Shown piece by piece: positions 25,946-35,660 of a DNA stretch of 64,000 nucleotides (the first letter of the stretch is position 1; each line of letters begins with the position of its first letter). The notes beneath the pieces were generated by a model, which saw only the letters and a list, made by a program, of their open reading frames with translations, was not told the origin of the DNA and searched no databases. This DNA comes from Myxococcus xanthus. Its GTDB lineage: Bacteria > Myxococcota > Myxococcia > Myxococcales > Myxococcaceae. A program made the translations under genes and the position numbers. The stretch spans positions 8,474,001-8,538,000 of the forward strand of contig NZ_CP017174.1 of NCBI RefSeq assembly GCF_006402735.1, read 5' to 3'.

Positions 25946-28453
25946 ATGAAACCTTCACCAGGACGCGTCGCGCTCGGCGTCGCGCTACTCATCGCCGCGG
26001 GGCTCGTCGTCTGGAGTCTCTCCGACGCGCCCCCCTCCCCCGAGGCGCGACTCACCGCGGAGACCGGGCGGTCCACCCCGCCCGTCAGCGCTTCCACAGC
26101 CAGGCCCTCGCGCGTCGGCGCCGCCCCCTCCATGCCAAGCGCGCCCGGCGACGAGCCCACGCCCGAGCTGGAGGACGCGCTCCTGGAGGGGACTGTCGTC
26201 AGCGCGGACGGCGCCCATGTGCCAGGGTGCCAGGTCCGGGTGGAGCAGGCGGGCGACGCGATGAACGAGGTCAGCGACGAGCAGGGGCGCTTCCGCTTCA
26301 TCGTCGCGACACAGCGGGACCTGAGCCTCTCGGCGGATTGCGGCTCGCAGGCCAGCCCGCAGGTGAGCATGCGCCTGGACGCCGACCGGCAAGTCACGTT
26401 GCGGCTGGCGCCGACCCGGGGGCTGCGCGTCATCGTGCGCACCCAGCGCGACGACAGCCCGCTGCCTGGCGCGAGCGTCCAGTTGCTACAAGCGGGCACC
26501 CCGGAGGAGGTGGCGCTCGCTGACGACACCGGGCTGGCCACGCTTCGCAGCGCAGCCTTCGCCGACCGGCTGCGCGTCTCCGCCCGGGGTCACGTGACGC
26601 AGGAGGTCCCCCCACGCGGCTGGGGCGAGGCGCAGGCGGACACCGCGCCCCTCGTCGTGCGCCTGGCGACCTCTGCCGCGCTCACCGTGGAGGTGCTGGA
26701 CGCGCGGGGCGCTCCCGCGCGCGGGGCGACGGTGCGGTTGACCCCCAGGCTCGGCATCCGCGGCGACACGCGCTCACGCGAGACAGGAGCGGATGGGACT
26801 GTCACCTGGGATGACCTGCCGCGGAGCACCTTCGAGGTCGAGGCGCAGCATCCCGAGCTGGGCCTGGGGCGCGCCCCCGCGCTGAGCTGGACCGGCGCAC
26901 GCGCAGAGAAGCTCCAACTGAGGCTGGGCAGCGGCCCGGCCATCGCCGGGCGGGTAATGGACGTCACGCGTGCGCCCATTCCGGACGCCACCGTCGTGCT
27001 CAAACGGCGCGTGGAGTTCGGCGCCAGCCCCGAGCTCACCGTGCGCACGGACCCCTACGGCCAGTTCCGAGTGGCGGGCGTGGTCGCTGGCGCCTACCTG
27101 GCCTACGCCCGCAAGGAGGAGCTGTCCTCCACACTCCTCACCGTTCAAGGGGGCGACGAGGGCGTCGAGCTGACGCTCCAGGAGGCGCGCGACATCGAGG
27201 GGCACGTCGTCACCCGCACGGGCCAGAATGTCCCCCGCGCCGCGCTCGTGCTCCGCACCACCGGAGGCCACACCGTGATGGAGGGCCAGGCGGATGAGCG
27301 GGGACGCTTCCGCCTGCGAGGGCTCGGCGAGGGCCGCTTCGAGCTGTCCGCGACCCGCGCCTCCGGCGGCGGACTCGTGACGAAGAGCGTCTCAGCGGGA
27401 GACAAGGTCATCCTGGAGGTCCCTGAGGTGGGCGCGTTGTACGGCCGCGTCCGGACCACCGACAACCGCGCCCTCACCTCCGTCATGGTGAGCTTCGTGT
27501 CCCACGGCGAGCGCGTCGCGCAGGTGCTGGGGGGCGGGTCGTTCCACGTCGCGGGCGTCCCCTCCGGCAACGTGGTGTTGGAGGTGCGGGCGCCGGGCTA
27601 CGCCGCGGCGCCGCTGCGCACCGCCGTGGTGGTGGAGGGCCGCGAGTCGGACGCGGGCGAGTTCCTCCTCACGCCAGGCGGAACGCTGGAAGGCATGGTG
27701 GTGGACCCAAGCGGCCAGCCCGTCCCGGACGCCACCGTTCACGCCGGTAGCCGGCTCATTGGCTCTGCTTACTCGCTCGTGTCCGAGGACGCCGCCATCC
27801 TGGGGCAGACGGCCTCCGCGCGCACGGACGTCCAGGGCCAGTTCCGGCTGGGGAACCTGCCCGCCGATGCACGGGTCCTGGCCGCGGAGCACCCCACGCT
27901 CGGCCGCAGCGCGCCCACGCCGCTGAGCGGCACGGAGCCCGTGCTGAAGCTGCTGGCCACCGGCCGCATCGCGGGGACGGTCCAGTTGGGGGGACAGCCC
28001 ACCGCGGGCCTGCTCATCAGCGTCATGCTCAGCAGTTCGACGACGGCTCAGTTGATGGCCACGACCGACGCGAGCGGGGCGTTCCATATCGAGGGCATCC
28101 CTGAGGGTGAGCACATGGCGGGGGTGAGCCTCATCCGCAACGGCACGTCCAGCACGCGCTCGCTCAACAAGGTGCGCATCGCCGCGGGGCAGACCACCCG
28201 GATGGACCTGTCCCTCCCCATGGGAGAGGGCTCCATCCACGTCATCTACCGCGACGCCCGCCCCGGCGAGGAGCCCCTGCGCGTCAGCATCGCCGGCCCC
28301 ACGATGGACTCCCGGCTGCTCTCCGCCGACGGGAGCACGACGTTCTCCGGCCTCGCTCCCGGCTCCTACAGCATATGCCTCCTGGTGACCCCGACCACGC
28401 CGCGCTGCAACCCCGTCACGGTCAGCGAGCGCGCCGAGGAAGTCGTCTTCTGA
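25946..28453 (+). CDS. large surface protein with tandem carboxypeptidase-regulatory-like repeats
   Basis: 835 aa. One N-terminal TM or signal anchor (about 8-24) is followed by at least seven beta-sandwich repeats of about 80-100 residues. Recurring phrases are LEGTVVSADGAHVPGCQVRV, IAGRVMDVTRAPIPDATVVL, IEGHVVTRTGQNVPRAALVL and LEGMVVDPSGQPVPDATVHA, each followed by 'D..G.F+..G+..G'. This is the CarboxypepD_reg/Ig-like pattern found in envelope and secreted proteins of myxobacteria. No catalytic domain is present. The role may be adhesive or structural. It overlaps the next gene by 79 bp if that gene starts at 28375. Confidence 0.85.
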   Translation: MKPSPGRVALGVALLIAAGLVVWSLSDAPPSPEARLTAETGRSTPPVSASTARPSRVGAAPSMPSAPGDEPTPELEDALLEGTVVSADGAHVPGCQVRVEQAGDAMNEVSDEQGRFRFIVATQRDLSLSADCGSQASPQVSMRLDADRQVTLRLAPTRGLRVIVRTQRDDSPLPGASVQLLQAGTPEEVALADDTGLATLRSAAFADRLRVSARGHVTQEVPPRGWGEAQADTAPLVVRLATSAALTVEVLDARGAPARGATVRLTPRLGIRGDTRSRETGADGTVTWDDLPRSTFEVEAQHPELGLGRAPALSWTGARAEKLQLRLGSGPAIAGRVMDVTRAPIPDATVVLKRRVEFGASPELTVRTDPYGQFRVAGVVAGAYLAYARKEELSSTLLTVQGGDEGVELTLQEARDIEGHVVTRTGQNVPRAALVLRTTGGHTVMEGQADERGRFRLRGLGEGRFELSATRASGGGLVTKSVSAGDKVILEVPEVGALYGRVRTTDNRALTSVMVSFVSHGERVAQVLGGGSFHVAGVPSGNVVLEVRAPGYAAAPLRTAVVVEGRESDAGEFLLTPGGTLEGMVVDPSGQPVPDATVHAGSRLIGSAYSLVSEDAAILGQTASARTDVQGQFRLGNLPADARVLAAEHPTLGRSAPTPLSGTEPVLKLLATGRIAGTVQLGGQPTAGLLISVMLSSSTTAQLMATTDASGAFHIEGIPEGEHMAGVSLIRNGTSSTRSLNKVRIAAGQTTRMDLSLPMGEGSIHVIYRDARPGEEPLRVSIAGPTMDSRLLSADGSTTFSGLAPGSYSICLLVTPTTPRCNPVTVSERAEEVVF

Positions 28454-30015
28454 CGCCTCGGAGCGCCGGCCTGAGGGCGCGAGCCCGCGCCGCGAGCCTG
28501 CTGTTTCCGTGGCGGCTGGGCGTCGCGTGCCTCGCCCTGCTGCCGGGGCAGGCCTTGGCCACGCACGGCGCGGAGCCCCTCCCCCAGCGGCTCCAGGCCT
28601 TCGTGGACCAGACATCCCTGTCCGGCGTCGTCTGCGCCTTCGACGACACGGGCACGCTCGCCGTGGCGAAGCGGGGCGTGGCCGACGCGAGGACCCAGGC
28701 GGCGCTCACCGAGGACTCGCTCTTCCGCGTCGGCTCGCTGTCGAAGATGGTGGTGGCGCTCGCGCTGCTCCGCATGGCGGAGCGGGGAGAGTTCGACCTG
28801 GGTGACACCGTGGCTCCAGCGCTGACCCGGGTGCTGGGCGCGGCGCCAGCGGACACCGAGCGGCTGCCCACCCATGACGAGCTGCTGCACCACACCTCCG
28901 GGCTGAAGGACCCGCCCCCGCTGTGGCTGCCCTATCTACTGGGAGAGGACCGCCGCGTGAGCACCGCGCGGGAACTGCTGCCCCTGGGCCTGCGACTGGC
29001 GAAGGCCGCCCCTCCAGGCGAGCGATTCAGGTACGCGAACCTCAACTACGCGCTGCTGGGCGAGGCGCTGCGCCTGCGCACGAGGACGACGCTCGAAGCC
29101 GCGCTCCAGGCGCAGCTCCTCGCGCCGCTCGGCCTGCGAGACATCGGCGTGAGCCCGGACGAGGCGCAGCGCGCCCGGTTGAGCCAGGGGCACTTCTCCC
29201 TGCTGGGGCGGCTTGTCACGCGCGAGGCGCTGCTGGGCACGGAGGCGGACGCCTTCCGGGACACCGCGGCCTCCGGGAACCTCTTCGCATCATGTGGTGA
29301 CCTCGCGGTGCTGCTGCGCGCCGCCTTCTGGGGGCCCCTCTTCGAGCAGGAGGAGACGCGGCGTCAGTGGCTGCGCCCCGCCCTGGAGAACTACGCTGGG
29401 GGCGTCGTCGTTCGTGTGGAGGAGAGCCGCGCGCGGGCAGGTCACGCGGGCGCGGTGCCAGGCTTCACCAGCTTCTTTGAAGTCCACCCCGAGGCCCGCC
29501 GGGGCTTCATCGTGCTGAGCAACCTCGACCTGTCCGCCGGCGACCCGGCGGCCCTCTCCCGCCCGCTTCGGCGGCTCGTGCTGGGGGACTCCGAGCCCAC
29601 CGCCACCGAGCCCAGCGCGCGCCATGCCCCGCTGCTCGGACCGCTGCGCCTGGGACTTCACGCGGCGCTCGCCCCTACTCCCTTCGGGAGGATGGCGCAG
29701 ACGCTCATCGCCGCGGGGCTCCTGGTCCACCTGCTGCGCAAGCGGGGCCGCTCCCGCGTCGAGGCGTTGACGGAGTCGCTCGGCGTGGTCGCTCTCGGCT
29801 TGACGCTGGGCGCGCTCACGGAGATGTCGCTGGGGATGCGCGGGGCCGTGCTCGCGGCACTCGGGCTCGGGGCCGCGGTGATGCTCCAGCGCGCGGCGCC
29901 CACCCCGTGGCTGCCCCCACGACGCTCACAACGGCTCTCCGCCGCGCTGAGCCTGGCCCTGGTCGTGGCCTGCCTCGCCGTCGGCGTCTACTGGAGCTGG
30001 CTCCCGTTCGCGTAG
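28375..30015 (+). CDS. serine hydrolase (beta-lactamase/PBP4* family) with C-terminal membrane helices
   Basis: 546 aa from ATG 28375. The class C-type fold shows SxxK as SLSK (Ser121, Lys124), YxN as YAN (Tyr220), and the third motif HAG in GHAGAVPG. Residues 435-545 hold three to four TM helices, so the catalytic domain is tethered. The start is uncertain: no ATG, GTG or TTG follows 28375 in frame before the signal-like helix (LLFPWRLGVACLALLPGQAL). The start therefore lies inside the previous gene, giving a 62-residue leader, or is a CTG near 28471. Substrate classes include D-peptides, esters and lactams. Confidence 0.82.
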   Translation: MPPGDPDHAALQPRHGQRARRGSRLLTPRSAGLRARARAASLLFPWRLGVACLALLPGQALATHGAEPLPQRLQAFVDQTSLSGVVCAFDDTGTLAVAKRGVADARTQAALTEDSLFRVGSLSKMVVALALLRMAERGEFDLGDTVAPALTRVLGAAPADTERLPTHDELLHHTSGLKDPPPLWLPYLLGEDRRVSTARELLPLGLRLAKAAPPGERFRYANLNYALLGEALRLRTRTTLEAALQAQLLAPLGLRDIGVSPDEAQRARLSQGHFSLLGRLVTREALLGTEADAFRDTAASGNLFASCGDLAVLLRAAFWGPLFEQEETRRQWLRPALENYAGGVVVRVEESRARAGHAGAVPGFTSFFEVHPEARRGFIVLSNLDLSAGDPAALSRPLRRLVLGDSEPTATEPSARHAPLLGPLRLGLHAALAPTPFGRMAQTLIAAGLLVHLLRKRGRSRVEALTESLGVVALGLTLGALTEMSLGMRGAVLAALGLGAAVMLQRAAPTPWLPPRRSQRLSAALSLALVVACLAVGVYWSWLPFA

Positions 30016-30024
30016 CGGGGCAGC

Positions 30025-30444
30025 TCAGAGGAAGCGGGCGCGCAGCTCCGGCGTGGGCATGCGGCAGGAGTCGGCCTTGCCGAACATGCGGTAGCGGTTG
30101 CGCGCCACGAGCCGGTAGACGGCGTCACGCAGCACGCGGGGCACCACCATGAAGGCGTAGAGCAGCACCCAGCCCCCGCCCAACCGCCGCGCGATGCGCA
30201 GGGCCGCCGTGGAACGCTCGTAGACCTCGCCGTCCTCCACGAGGATGAAGCTCTGGGGCTCCACCTCCGGGACACGCCCCAACGGAGCCAGCAGCGCCGC
30301 GGCCTGCTCGGATTGGAGCGCGGCGAAGTGGAAGTAGGAGCTCGGGTCCCTGTCGATGATGAAGTTCACCGCGCCATTGCAGAGGTTGCAGACCCCATCG
30401 AAGAGCACCACCGCGCCTGCCTGCTTCGCGTTCGCCGCGTCCAT
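30025..30444 (-). CDS. DCC-family thiol-disulfide oxidoreductase-like protein (DUF393)
   Basis: 139 aa. The defining motif FDGVCNLCNGAVNF spans residues 15-28, with Cys19 and Cys22 as CxxC. The later segments YFHFAALQSEQAAALL and SFILVEDGEVYERSTAALRI are typical of the family. The CxxC suggests redox activity in the cytoplasm. GGAGG lies eight bases before ATG 30444, which decides this start over an upstream frame extension. DCC domains are often fused to or near HTTM proteins; here the HTTM gene is 4.3 kb away on the other strand. Confidence 0.92.
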   Translation of the reverse strand: MDAANAKQAGAVVLFDGVCNLCNGAVNFIIDRDPSSYFHFAALQSEQAAALLAPLGRVPEVEPQSFILVEDGEVYERSTAALRIARRLGGGWVLLYAFMVVPRVLRDAVYRLVARNRYRMFGKADSCRMPTPELRARFL

Positions 30445-30542
30445 CGCACAGCCTCCGTTCCAAGGCTGAATATAGGCGAATGTCAGGCCCTGATGTACGG
30501 CGGCAGCGGGGCTCCCCACACACCACTGCCAGGCACCTGACT

Positions 30543-32630
30543 TCAGTCCATCAACTGCCGCGACAAGTAGACGTGGTGCAACGCCCACCGGCGCGCGTTG
30601 AGCATCGGGTCCGAGTCGTTGGAGTGCCCGCCGTCGGTGTTCTCGTAATACAGGTACGGCAGCCCCATGGCCTCCAGGCGCGCCGCGAACTTGCGCGCGT
30701 GGCCCGGGTGGACGCGGTCATCCTTCGTGTTCGTGGTGATGTACGGCGCGGGGTAGCGCACGCCCTCGCGGAGGTTCTGGTAGGCGGAGTACTTCGAAAT
30801 GAACGCCGCGTCCCCGGGCACCTCCGGATTGCCGAACTCCCCCACCCACGACGCGCCCGCTGGCAGCAGGTGGTAGCGCATCATGTCGATGAGCGGGCTT
30901 TCGATGACAGCCGCGTTGAACAGGTCCGGACGCTGCGTCATCGCCACGCTGGTGAGGACACCGCCGTTGGAGCGGCCGTAGATGCCCATGTGGCGCGGGG
31001 AGCTGACCTTCCTCCGCACCAGGTCTTCCATCACCGCCGCGAAGTCGTCGAACGCGCGCTGGCGGTGCTCCCGCAGGGCCGCCTGGTGCCAGCGCGGACC
31101 GAACTCGCCTCCGCCCCGGATGTTGGCGACGACGTAGGCCCCGCCGCGCTCCATCCACAACTTGCCCTCCTCCGGCAGGTAGACGGGCGGCTTGGACACC
31201 TGGAAGCCGCCATAGCCATACACCAGCGTCGGCAGCGTGCCGTCGAGCTTCCGCGCCTTCGGCCGCACCAGGAAGTACGGAATCCGGGTGCCGTCCTTCG
31301 ACTTCGCCCAGGACTGGTCCACCTGGAGCTTCGAGGCATCGAAGCGCGCGGGCAACGACTTCACCTTCTTCACCGTGCCCGCCTTCGCATCCGCCAGCCA
31401 CAGCGACGTCGGCGCGAGGAAGCCCTGGGACTTCACGAAGAAGCGGTCATGCGATGACGACGTCACCGTGATGGCGACCGAGGCGTTCTTCGGCAGCGCC
31501 AGCCGTTTGCGGCTCCAACGGTTCTTCCCCGGCGTGTAGACATCCAGCGCGCCCTTCACGTCCTCATAGAGGCTCACCAGCACCTGGCCCCGCGTCGCCG
31601 CCACCGATTCGATGGCCTGCCGCGCTCCCGGCTGGAAGAGCAGCGTGGGCTTCGCCTTCGCTGGGTCCGCTTTCAGCGCGGCCAACGGGTACGCCAACAG
31701 CGCGCCCTGCTTGAAGCGGCCCCAGTCCTCTTCAATCGTGAAGACGACCTGCCCGTCCACGAAGGCGTGGAGCGAGGACTTTCGGGGAAACGGGAGCCGC
31801 ACGGGCGCCGCGTCTCCCAGCAGGTAGTACTCCGACTCGAAGAAGGTCACCGCGCGGTTGACCAGCACCGCCCGCAGCGCGCCGTCCGCGTCCCGCAACA
31901 GGACGGGAGACGCGGAGACGTCGGTGCGCTCACCCCGGAAGGACTCCTGCGCCTCCGACAGCGGCGTGCCGCGCTTCCAACGTTTGAGCACGAAGGGATA
32001 GCCCGACTCCGTGAGCGTGTCCCCGCCCCAGTCGCGCCCCACCAGCAGCGTGTCCAAGTCCAGCCAGGATGCGGACAGCTTGCCCTCCGGGACCTGGAAA
32101 CCGCCTTCCACGAAGTGCTTCGCGGCGGCGTCGAACTCGCGCAACTCGACGGCGTCCTTGCCTCCGTTGGACAGGGAGACGAGGCAGCGCTGGTCCGCGG
32201 GAGGCAGGCAGTTGCTGCCCTTCCAAATCCAGTTGGCCTTCTCGGCCTTCGCCAGCGCGTCCACGTCCAGCACCGTCTCCCACGGTGTCTGGGCGCGCGT
32301 GTAGCCGTCCAGCGAGGTGTGCCGCCAGATGCCTCGGGGGTTGCCGCGGTCCTGCCAGAAGTTGTCCACGCCGCCAGCCCGGAAGCCGGGTGAGGGAATG
32401 CGGTCGGTGGAGGTGAGCAGTTCGAGCGCCTGGGCGTGGAAGGTCTCGAAGCGCGGGTCCTTCTCCAACACCGCGAGCGTCCGCGCGTTCTGTGCGCGAA
32501 CCCATTCGAGTGCCTTCTCGCCCTGGACCTCCTCGAGCCACAGAAAGGGGTCCTGGGGTGGGGCCTCGGCCGTCGCCACGGAGGAGGTCAACAACCCGGT
32601 CAGCAACGACGCCACGTACGCCCTTCTCAT
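30543..32630 (-). CDS. prolyl oligopeptidase family serine peptidase (S9A)
   Basis: 695 aa with an N-terminal signal peptide (about 1-21, ending VATA), so it is secreted or periplasmic. The seven-bladed beta-propeller domain covers about 60-400. The C-terminal alpha/beta-hydrolase carries Ser554 in GIYGRSNGG, an Asp in the TKDDRVHPGHARKF segment and His669 in TDGGHSND. VYGYGGFQVSKPP supplies the oxyanion part. It cleaves short peptides after proline. It is a single gene, convergent with the DCC gene's downstream side and divergent from a small hypothetical at 32860. Confidence 0.94.
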   Translation of the reverse strand: MRRAYVASLLTGLLTSSVATAEAPPQDPFLWLEEVQGEKALEWVRAQNARTLAVLEKDPRFETFHAQALELLTSTDRIPSPGFRAGGVDNFWQDRGNPRGIWRHTSLDGYTRAQTPWETVLDVDALAKAEKANWIWKGSNCLPPADQRCLVSLSNGGKDAVELREFDAAAKHFVEGGFQVPEGKLSASWLDLDTLLVGRDWGGDTLTESGYPFVLKRWKRGTPLSEAQESFRGERTDVSASPVLLRDADGALRAVLVNRAVTFFESEYYLLGDAAPVRLPFPRKSSLHAFVDGQVVFTIEEDWGRFKQGALLAYPLAALKADPAKAKPTLLFQPGARQAIESVAATRGQVLVSLYEDVKGALDVYTPGKNRWSRKRLALPKNASVAITVTSSSHDRFFVKSQGFLAPTSLWLADAKAGTVKKVKSLPARFDASKLQVDQSWAKSKDGTRIPYFLVRPKARKLDGTLPTLVYGYGGFQVSKPPVYLPEEGKLWMERGGAYVVANIRGGGEFGPRWHQAALREHRQRAFDDFAAVMEDLVRRKVSSPRHMGIYGRSNGGVLTSVAMTQRPDLFNAAVIESPLIDMMRYHLLPAGASWVGEFGNPEVPGDAAFISKYSAYQNLREGVRYPAPYITTNTKDDRVHPGHARKFAARLEAMGLPYLYYENTDGGHSNDSDPMLNARRWALHHVYLSRQLMD

Positions 32631-32859
32631 GTCCTCATCTCCCGATGCCCGAGGTGCCCCCCCAACAGACCGAGCCGCCGCTCATTCCCCCGACCATAAC
32701 GCCTGTGCCACGGCGGCCGTGCTGGCGGGGCCGCGAGCGCCCGTCGCGCGCGCATCGCATCGGGACTGGCGGTGATGGCCTGCAAGGGAGTATGGGTCCC
32801 GCCACATACGCCCCCGGAACGGCCGGCTCCGCGCGTGGTGACCTCAGGAGTGGAAGCAG

Positions 32860-33099
32860 GTGGTGATGACAGGCCCCAGCGACAAGGGAGAGCGGCTCTG
32901 GCCGTGGGTGCGCGCGGCGGGAGGAGGCCCCACGCTGCCGCTCTTCCAGCGCCTTGGCGACCGCGTCACCTGCGGCGTGGAGGATGGCTTCACTGTGTGC
33001 GTTCCCTCCCGGGACAGCGACTTCCGCGAGGCCTTGAAGCGCGCGCCTCCGGCTCCCTTCCTCCAGCCCCTCCCCGCTTCCGCGGGCCCGTCTCCCTGA
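32860..33099 (+). CDS. hypothetical small protein
   Basis: 79 aa from GTG 32860. An AGGAG lies about 12 bases upstream. The composition is plausible for coding (third positions GC-rich; phrases such as LWPWVRAAGGGPTLPLFQRL), with two cysteines but no recognised domain. The last 20 residues are Pro/Ala-rich. It ends 11 bp before the 2OG oxygenase gene and could be its operon leader. It may also be a chance ORF. Confidence 0.4.
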   Translation: MVMTGPSDKGERLWPWVRAAGGGPTLPLFQRLGDRVTCGVEDGFTVCVPSRDSDFREALKRAPPAPFLQPLPASAGPSP

Positions 33100-33110
33100 G
33101 TCCGACGCCC

Positions 33111-33842
33111 ATGAGCTTCCAGCCCCCCGTCACCCCCGCGTCCGAAGTCCCCACGGCCCTCAGCGGGCATGGCTACGCCGTGCTCACCCGCGACGGCCTC
33201 TGCGAGCTCGCAGGCATCGACTCGCCCGCGCTGGACGCACTGCGGCCATCCTGGAACGAGCTGCCGCTGGATGGCTTCCTCCGGGATGGTGGCCGCTACC
33301 GCTCACGACGGCACTCCTGCTTCATCGTGGACGGCGCCTCGGTGACGCAGGTGCCTCACCGCGCGCACTGGCAGCCCGTGGAATACAACGCGCTTCACGG
33401 CGGCATGGAGCGCTGGTTCGAGCCCGTGCAGCCCGACATCGTGTCCCAGCCGGTGTGGGCGGGGCTGATTCGCGGCATCGCCGCGTGCTGCTCCCAGCTC
33501 AAGGGCGAGCGCCCCTGGTACGTCGAGGCCCACCAGTTCCGCATCGACACCACCGACGGTATCGGCCGGCCCACACCCGAGGGCGCGCACCGGGATGGCG
33601 TGGACTTCGTGGCGGTGCTGCTCGTGGGCCGCGAGGGCATCAAGGGCGGTGAGACGCGCGTCTTCGAAGGCGACGGTCCCAACGGCCTGCGCTTCACGCT
33701 GACGGAGCCCTGGTCCGCGCTGCTGCTGGATGATGAGCGCGTGATTCACGAGAGCACGCCCATCCAACCGCAGGGAGACACCGGCTACCGGGACACGCTG
33801 GTACTCACGTTCCGGGCCGGGGGGTTCCAGGGCCCCGCGTAG
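33111..33842 (+). CDS. 2OG-Fe(II) dioxygenase family protein (isoleucine dioxygenase-like)
   Basis: 243 aa. It resembles PF10014-type 2-oxoglutarate-dependent dioxygenases such as free-amino-acid hydroxylases. The iron facial triad is visible: His160 and Asp162 in AHRDGVDF, and the distal His213 in RVIHES. A basic 2OG-binding residue follows in YRDTLVLTF. Such enzymes hydroxylate a small substrate with O2 and 2-oxoglutarate. The substrate here may be a free amino acid, by family analogy only. ATG 33111 was chosen because the recognisable domain begins shortly after it. Confidence 0.85.
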   Translation: MSFQPPVTPASEVPTALSGHGYAVLTRDGLCELAGIDSPALDALRPSWNELPLDGFLRDGGRYRSRRHSCFIVDGASVTQVPHRAHWQPVEYNALHGGMERWFEPVQPDIVSQPVWAGLIRGIAACCSQLKGERPWYVEAHQFRIDTTDGIGRPTPEGAHRDGVDFVAVLLVGREGIKGGETRVFEGDGPNGLRFTLTEPWSALLLDDERVIHESTPIQPQGDTGYRDTLVLTFRAGGFQGPA

Positions 33843-34055
33843 CGTCCGGGAGCGCCGCTGCTCGCTCCAGGACACGTGCATCTCCGGTCCACGTGCTTGC
33901 CTGACACACGCGCGCGGGCGAGCGGGGTGCGTGCGTTGACTATCGGCCAGAGGCTGTCCTGGCACATCATCCTGCGTTACACCGGCAGGGGCGTTGTCGT
34001 GAACGTCCGCTTCGCGGTGGCCGAAACGGAGCTCCCCCTCCCGTTCAGCCTCGAG

Positions 34056-35111
34056 ATGGGCTTCTCTACTGAGGTTGTGACGACCGCTGGCCGCATCCCG
34101 CTGTTCGAGAACGTGCGAGGCATCCTCATCACCCTGGTGGTGATGGGGCATGCGCTCGAGCCCCTGCTCGGCCGGGAGCCGCTCGCGAAGGCGCTCTACT
34201 CCGGCCTGTACCTGTTCCACATCCCCGCCTTCGCGTTCCTCTCCGGCCACCTGTCCCGCGCGGACAGCGGGCCCCGTGCGCTGAGCGCCATCGCCTGGGG
34301 GCAGCTCGCGCCGCTGGCCGTGTTCCAGGTGCTGTACGTCACCTTCGACGCGTGGGTGCTCGGCCGGGGCTGGAGTTCCCACTGGCTGGTGCAGCCGTAT
34401 TGGCTGCTGTGGTTCCTGCTGAGCCTCGGGTGCTGGCGGCTGATGCTGCCCCTGCTCCTCCGCCTGCCCAAGCCGCTGATGTGGGCCGTAGCGCTGGCGC
34501 TCGTCGCGGGCCTGCTCCCCTGGGTGGGCTACCTGTTCGGCCTGTCGCGGACGTTCGTGTTCCTGCCCTGCTTCGTCGCCGGTCACCTGACGCGAAGGGA
34601 GTGGCTGCTGGCCCCTCGAAACACCCGAGGCTGGCGCTTCGTGCTCGCGGCGTCCCTGGCCGTGGGCCTGGGCGCATGCATCGGGGCGGTGGCCATGGGT
34701 GCCCTGCCCGCGCCCGCGCCACAGTGGCTCTACGGGAGCAGCGGCTACGCGGTGCTCGGTGCCACGGCGCTCACAGGCATGGCGGCGCGCGCGGCGCTCT
34801 TCTGCGGTGCACTGGCGCTGACATGGGCACTCTTCACGCTCAGCCCGCGTCAGGAAAGCACGCTCACGCGGCTGGGTGGACGGAGCCTGGCGCCATTCCT
34901 CCTGCACGGCTTCGTCGTGCGAGCCGCCGAGCACGTGGGCGCGTACGCGTTCCTCCAGGGGCCCGTGGGCGTCGCCCTCGCGCTGGGCGCGGGGGCGCTG
35001 CTCACCGTGCTGCTGGGCCAGCCTTCCGTCGTCCAGGCCACGCGCCCGCTGTGGGAGCCTCGGCGGCTCTTCCAGCGGAAGCGTGACGCCGTGCCGGGCC
35101 TGGGGCGCTGA
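34056..35111 (+). CDS. acyltransferase 3 family membrane protein
   Basis: 351 aa with about ten TM helices. The N-terminal active-site region reads FENVRGILITLVVMGHALEP, with the conserved His after the first helix, followed by YLFHIPAFAFLSGHLSR, both typical of acyltransferase-3/fucose-acetylase-like proteins that O-acylate sugars or lipids across the inner membrane. ATG 34056 was chosen; the frame is open upstream to 33876 without homology-like sequence, and a GTG at 34077 is another option. No glycosyltransferases flank it. The acceptor is unknown. Confidence 0.85.
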   Translation: MGFSTEVVTTAGRIPLFENVRGILITLVVMGHALEPLLGREPLAKALYSGLYLFHIPAFAFLSGHLSRADSGPRALSAIAWGQLAPLAVFQVLYVTFDAWVLGRGWSSHWLVQPYWLLWFLLSLGCWRLMLPLLLRLPKPLMWAVALALVAGLLPWVGYLFGLSRTFVFLPCFVAGHLTRREWLLAPRNTRGWRFVLAASLAVGLGACIGAVAMGALPAPAPQWLYGSSGYAVLGATALTGMAARAALFCGALALTWALFTLSPRQESTLTRLGGRSLAPFLLHGFVVRAAEHVGAYAFLQGPVGVALALGAGALLTVLLGQPSVVQATRPLWEPRRLFQRKRDAVPGLGR

Positions 35112-35117
35112 GCGGGC

Positions 35118-35540
35118 CTACTTCTTCCCGGAGTCCAGCTTCACGCCCTCGCGCTTGGCGTAGATGTACGCCTCCACGGCGCGCATCCGCGGGTCACCAT
35201 CCGCCAGCGGCCTGCCGCGCGCCGGGTTCTCGATGCACCCGTTGATCATGTCGCGCACCAGCGCCACGCGGCCCAACTGCACCTGGTATGCGGTGAGCGC
35301 CTTCGAGTCGTCGGTGAGGAAGCGGTCGAACCGGGCGTTGCCGGAGTACAGCGTGCGCTCGAAAGCGGCGATGCCGTCGCCAGGTCGTCGACGTTCACCT
35401 CGCTGCCGAAGACCCTCTGGAAGTCCCTCATGTACTCCGGCTGGAACGGACAGCTTCCACAGCACCGCGGACACGCCCGGTGGCAGGTCGGCGGGCGGAG
35501 GCGCCGCTTCCTTCGCGGCCGCGGGGAATCGAGACGCCGG
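35118..35540 (-). pseudogene. cytochrome c peroxidase/c-type cytochrome pseudogene
   Basis: Three pieces are stitched across two frames. The first reads LPPGVSAVLWKLSVP, like the mature start of di-haem peroxidases. The second is PEYMRDFQRVFGSEVNVDDL followed, after a frame change near 35383, by GIAAFERTLYSGNARFDRFL, the peroxidase middle. The third is VRDMINGCIENPARGRPLAD with MRAVEAYIYAKREGVKL, like the C-terminus of a different c-type cytochrome. No CxxCH haem site survives. Large deletions between pieces explain the size. It looks like the collapsed remains of a two-gene cytochrome locus. Confidence 0.7.
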
Positions 35541-35660
35541 GCCAAGCCAGCTCTTTCCAGAAACCACCACTATTCCCGCGCCGCGGTCCAGATTGTGTTC
35601 GCCCTTGCGTGGGCTGCCGAACATCCCGGGCGCGTGCATCTTTCGCGAAAGGAGGGCGTC

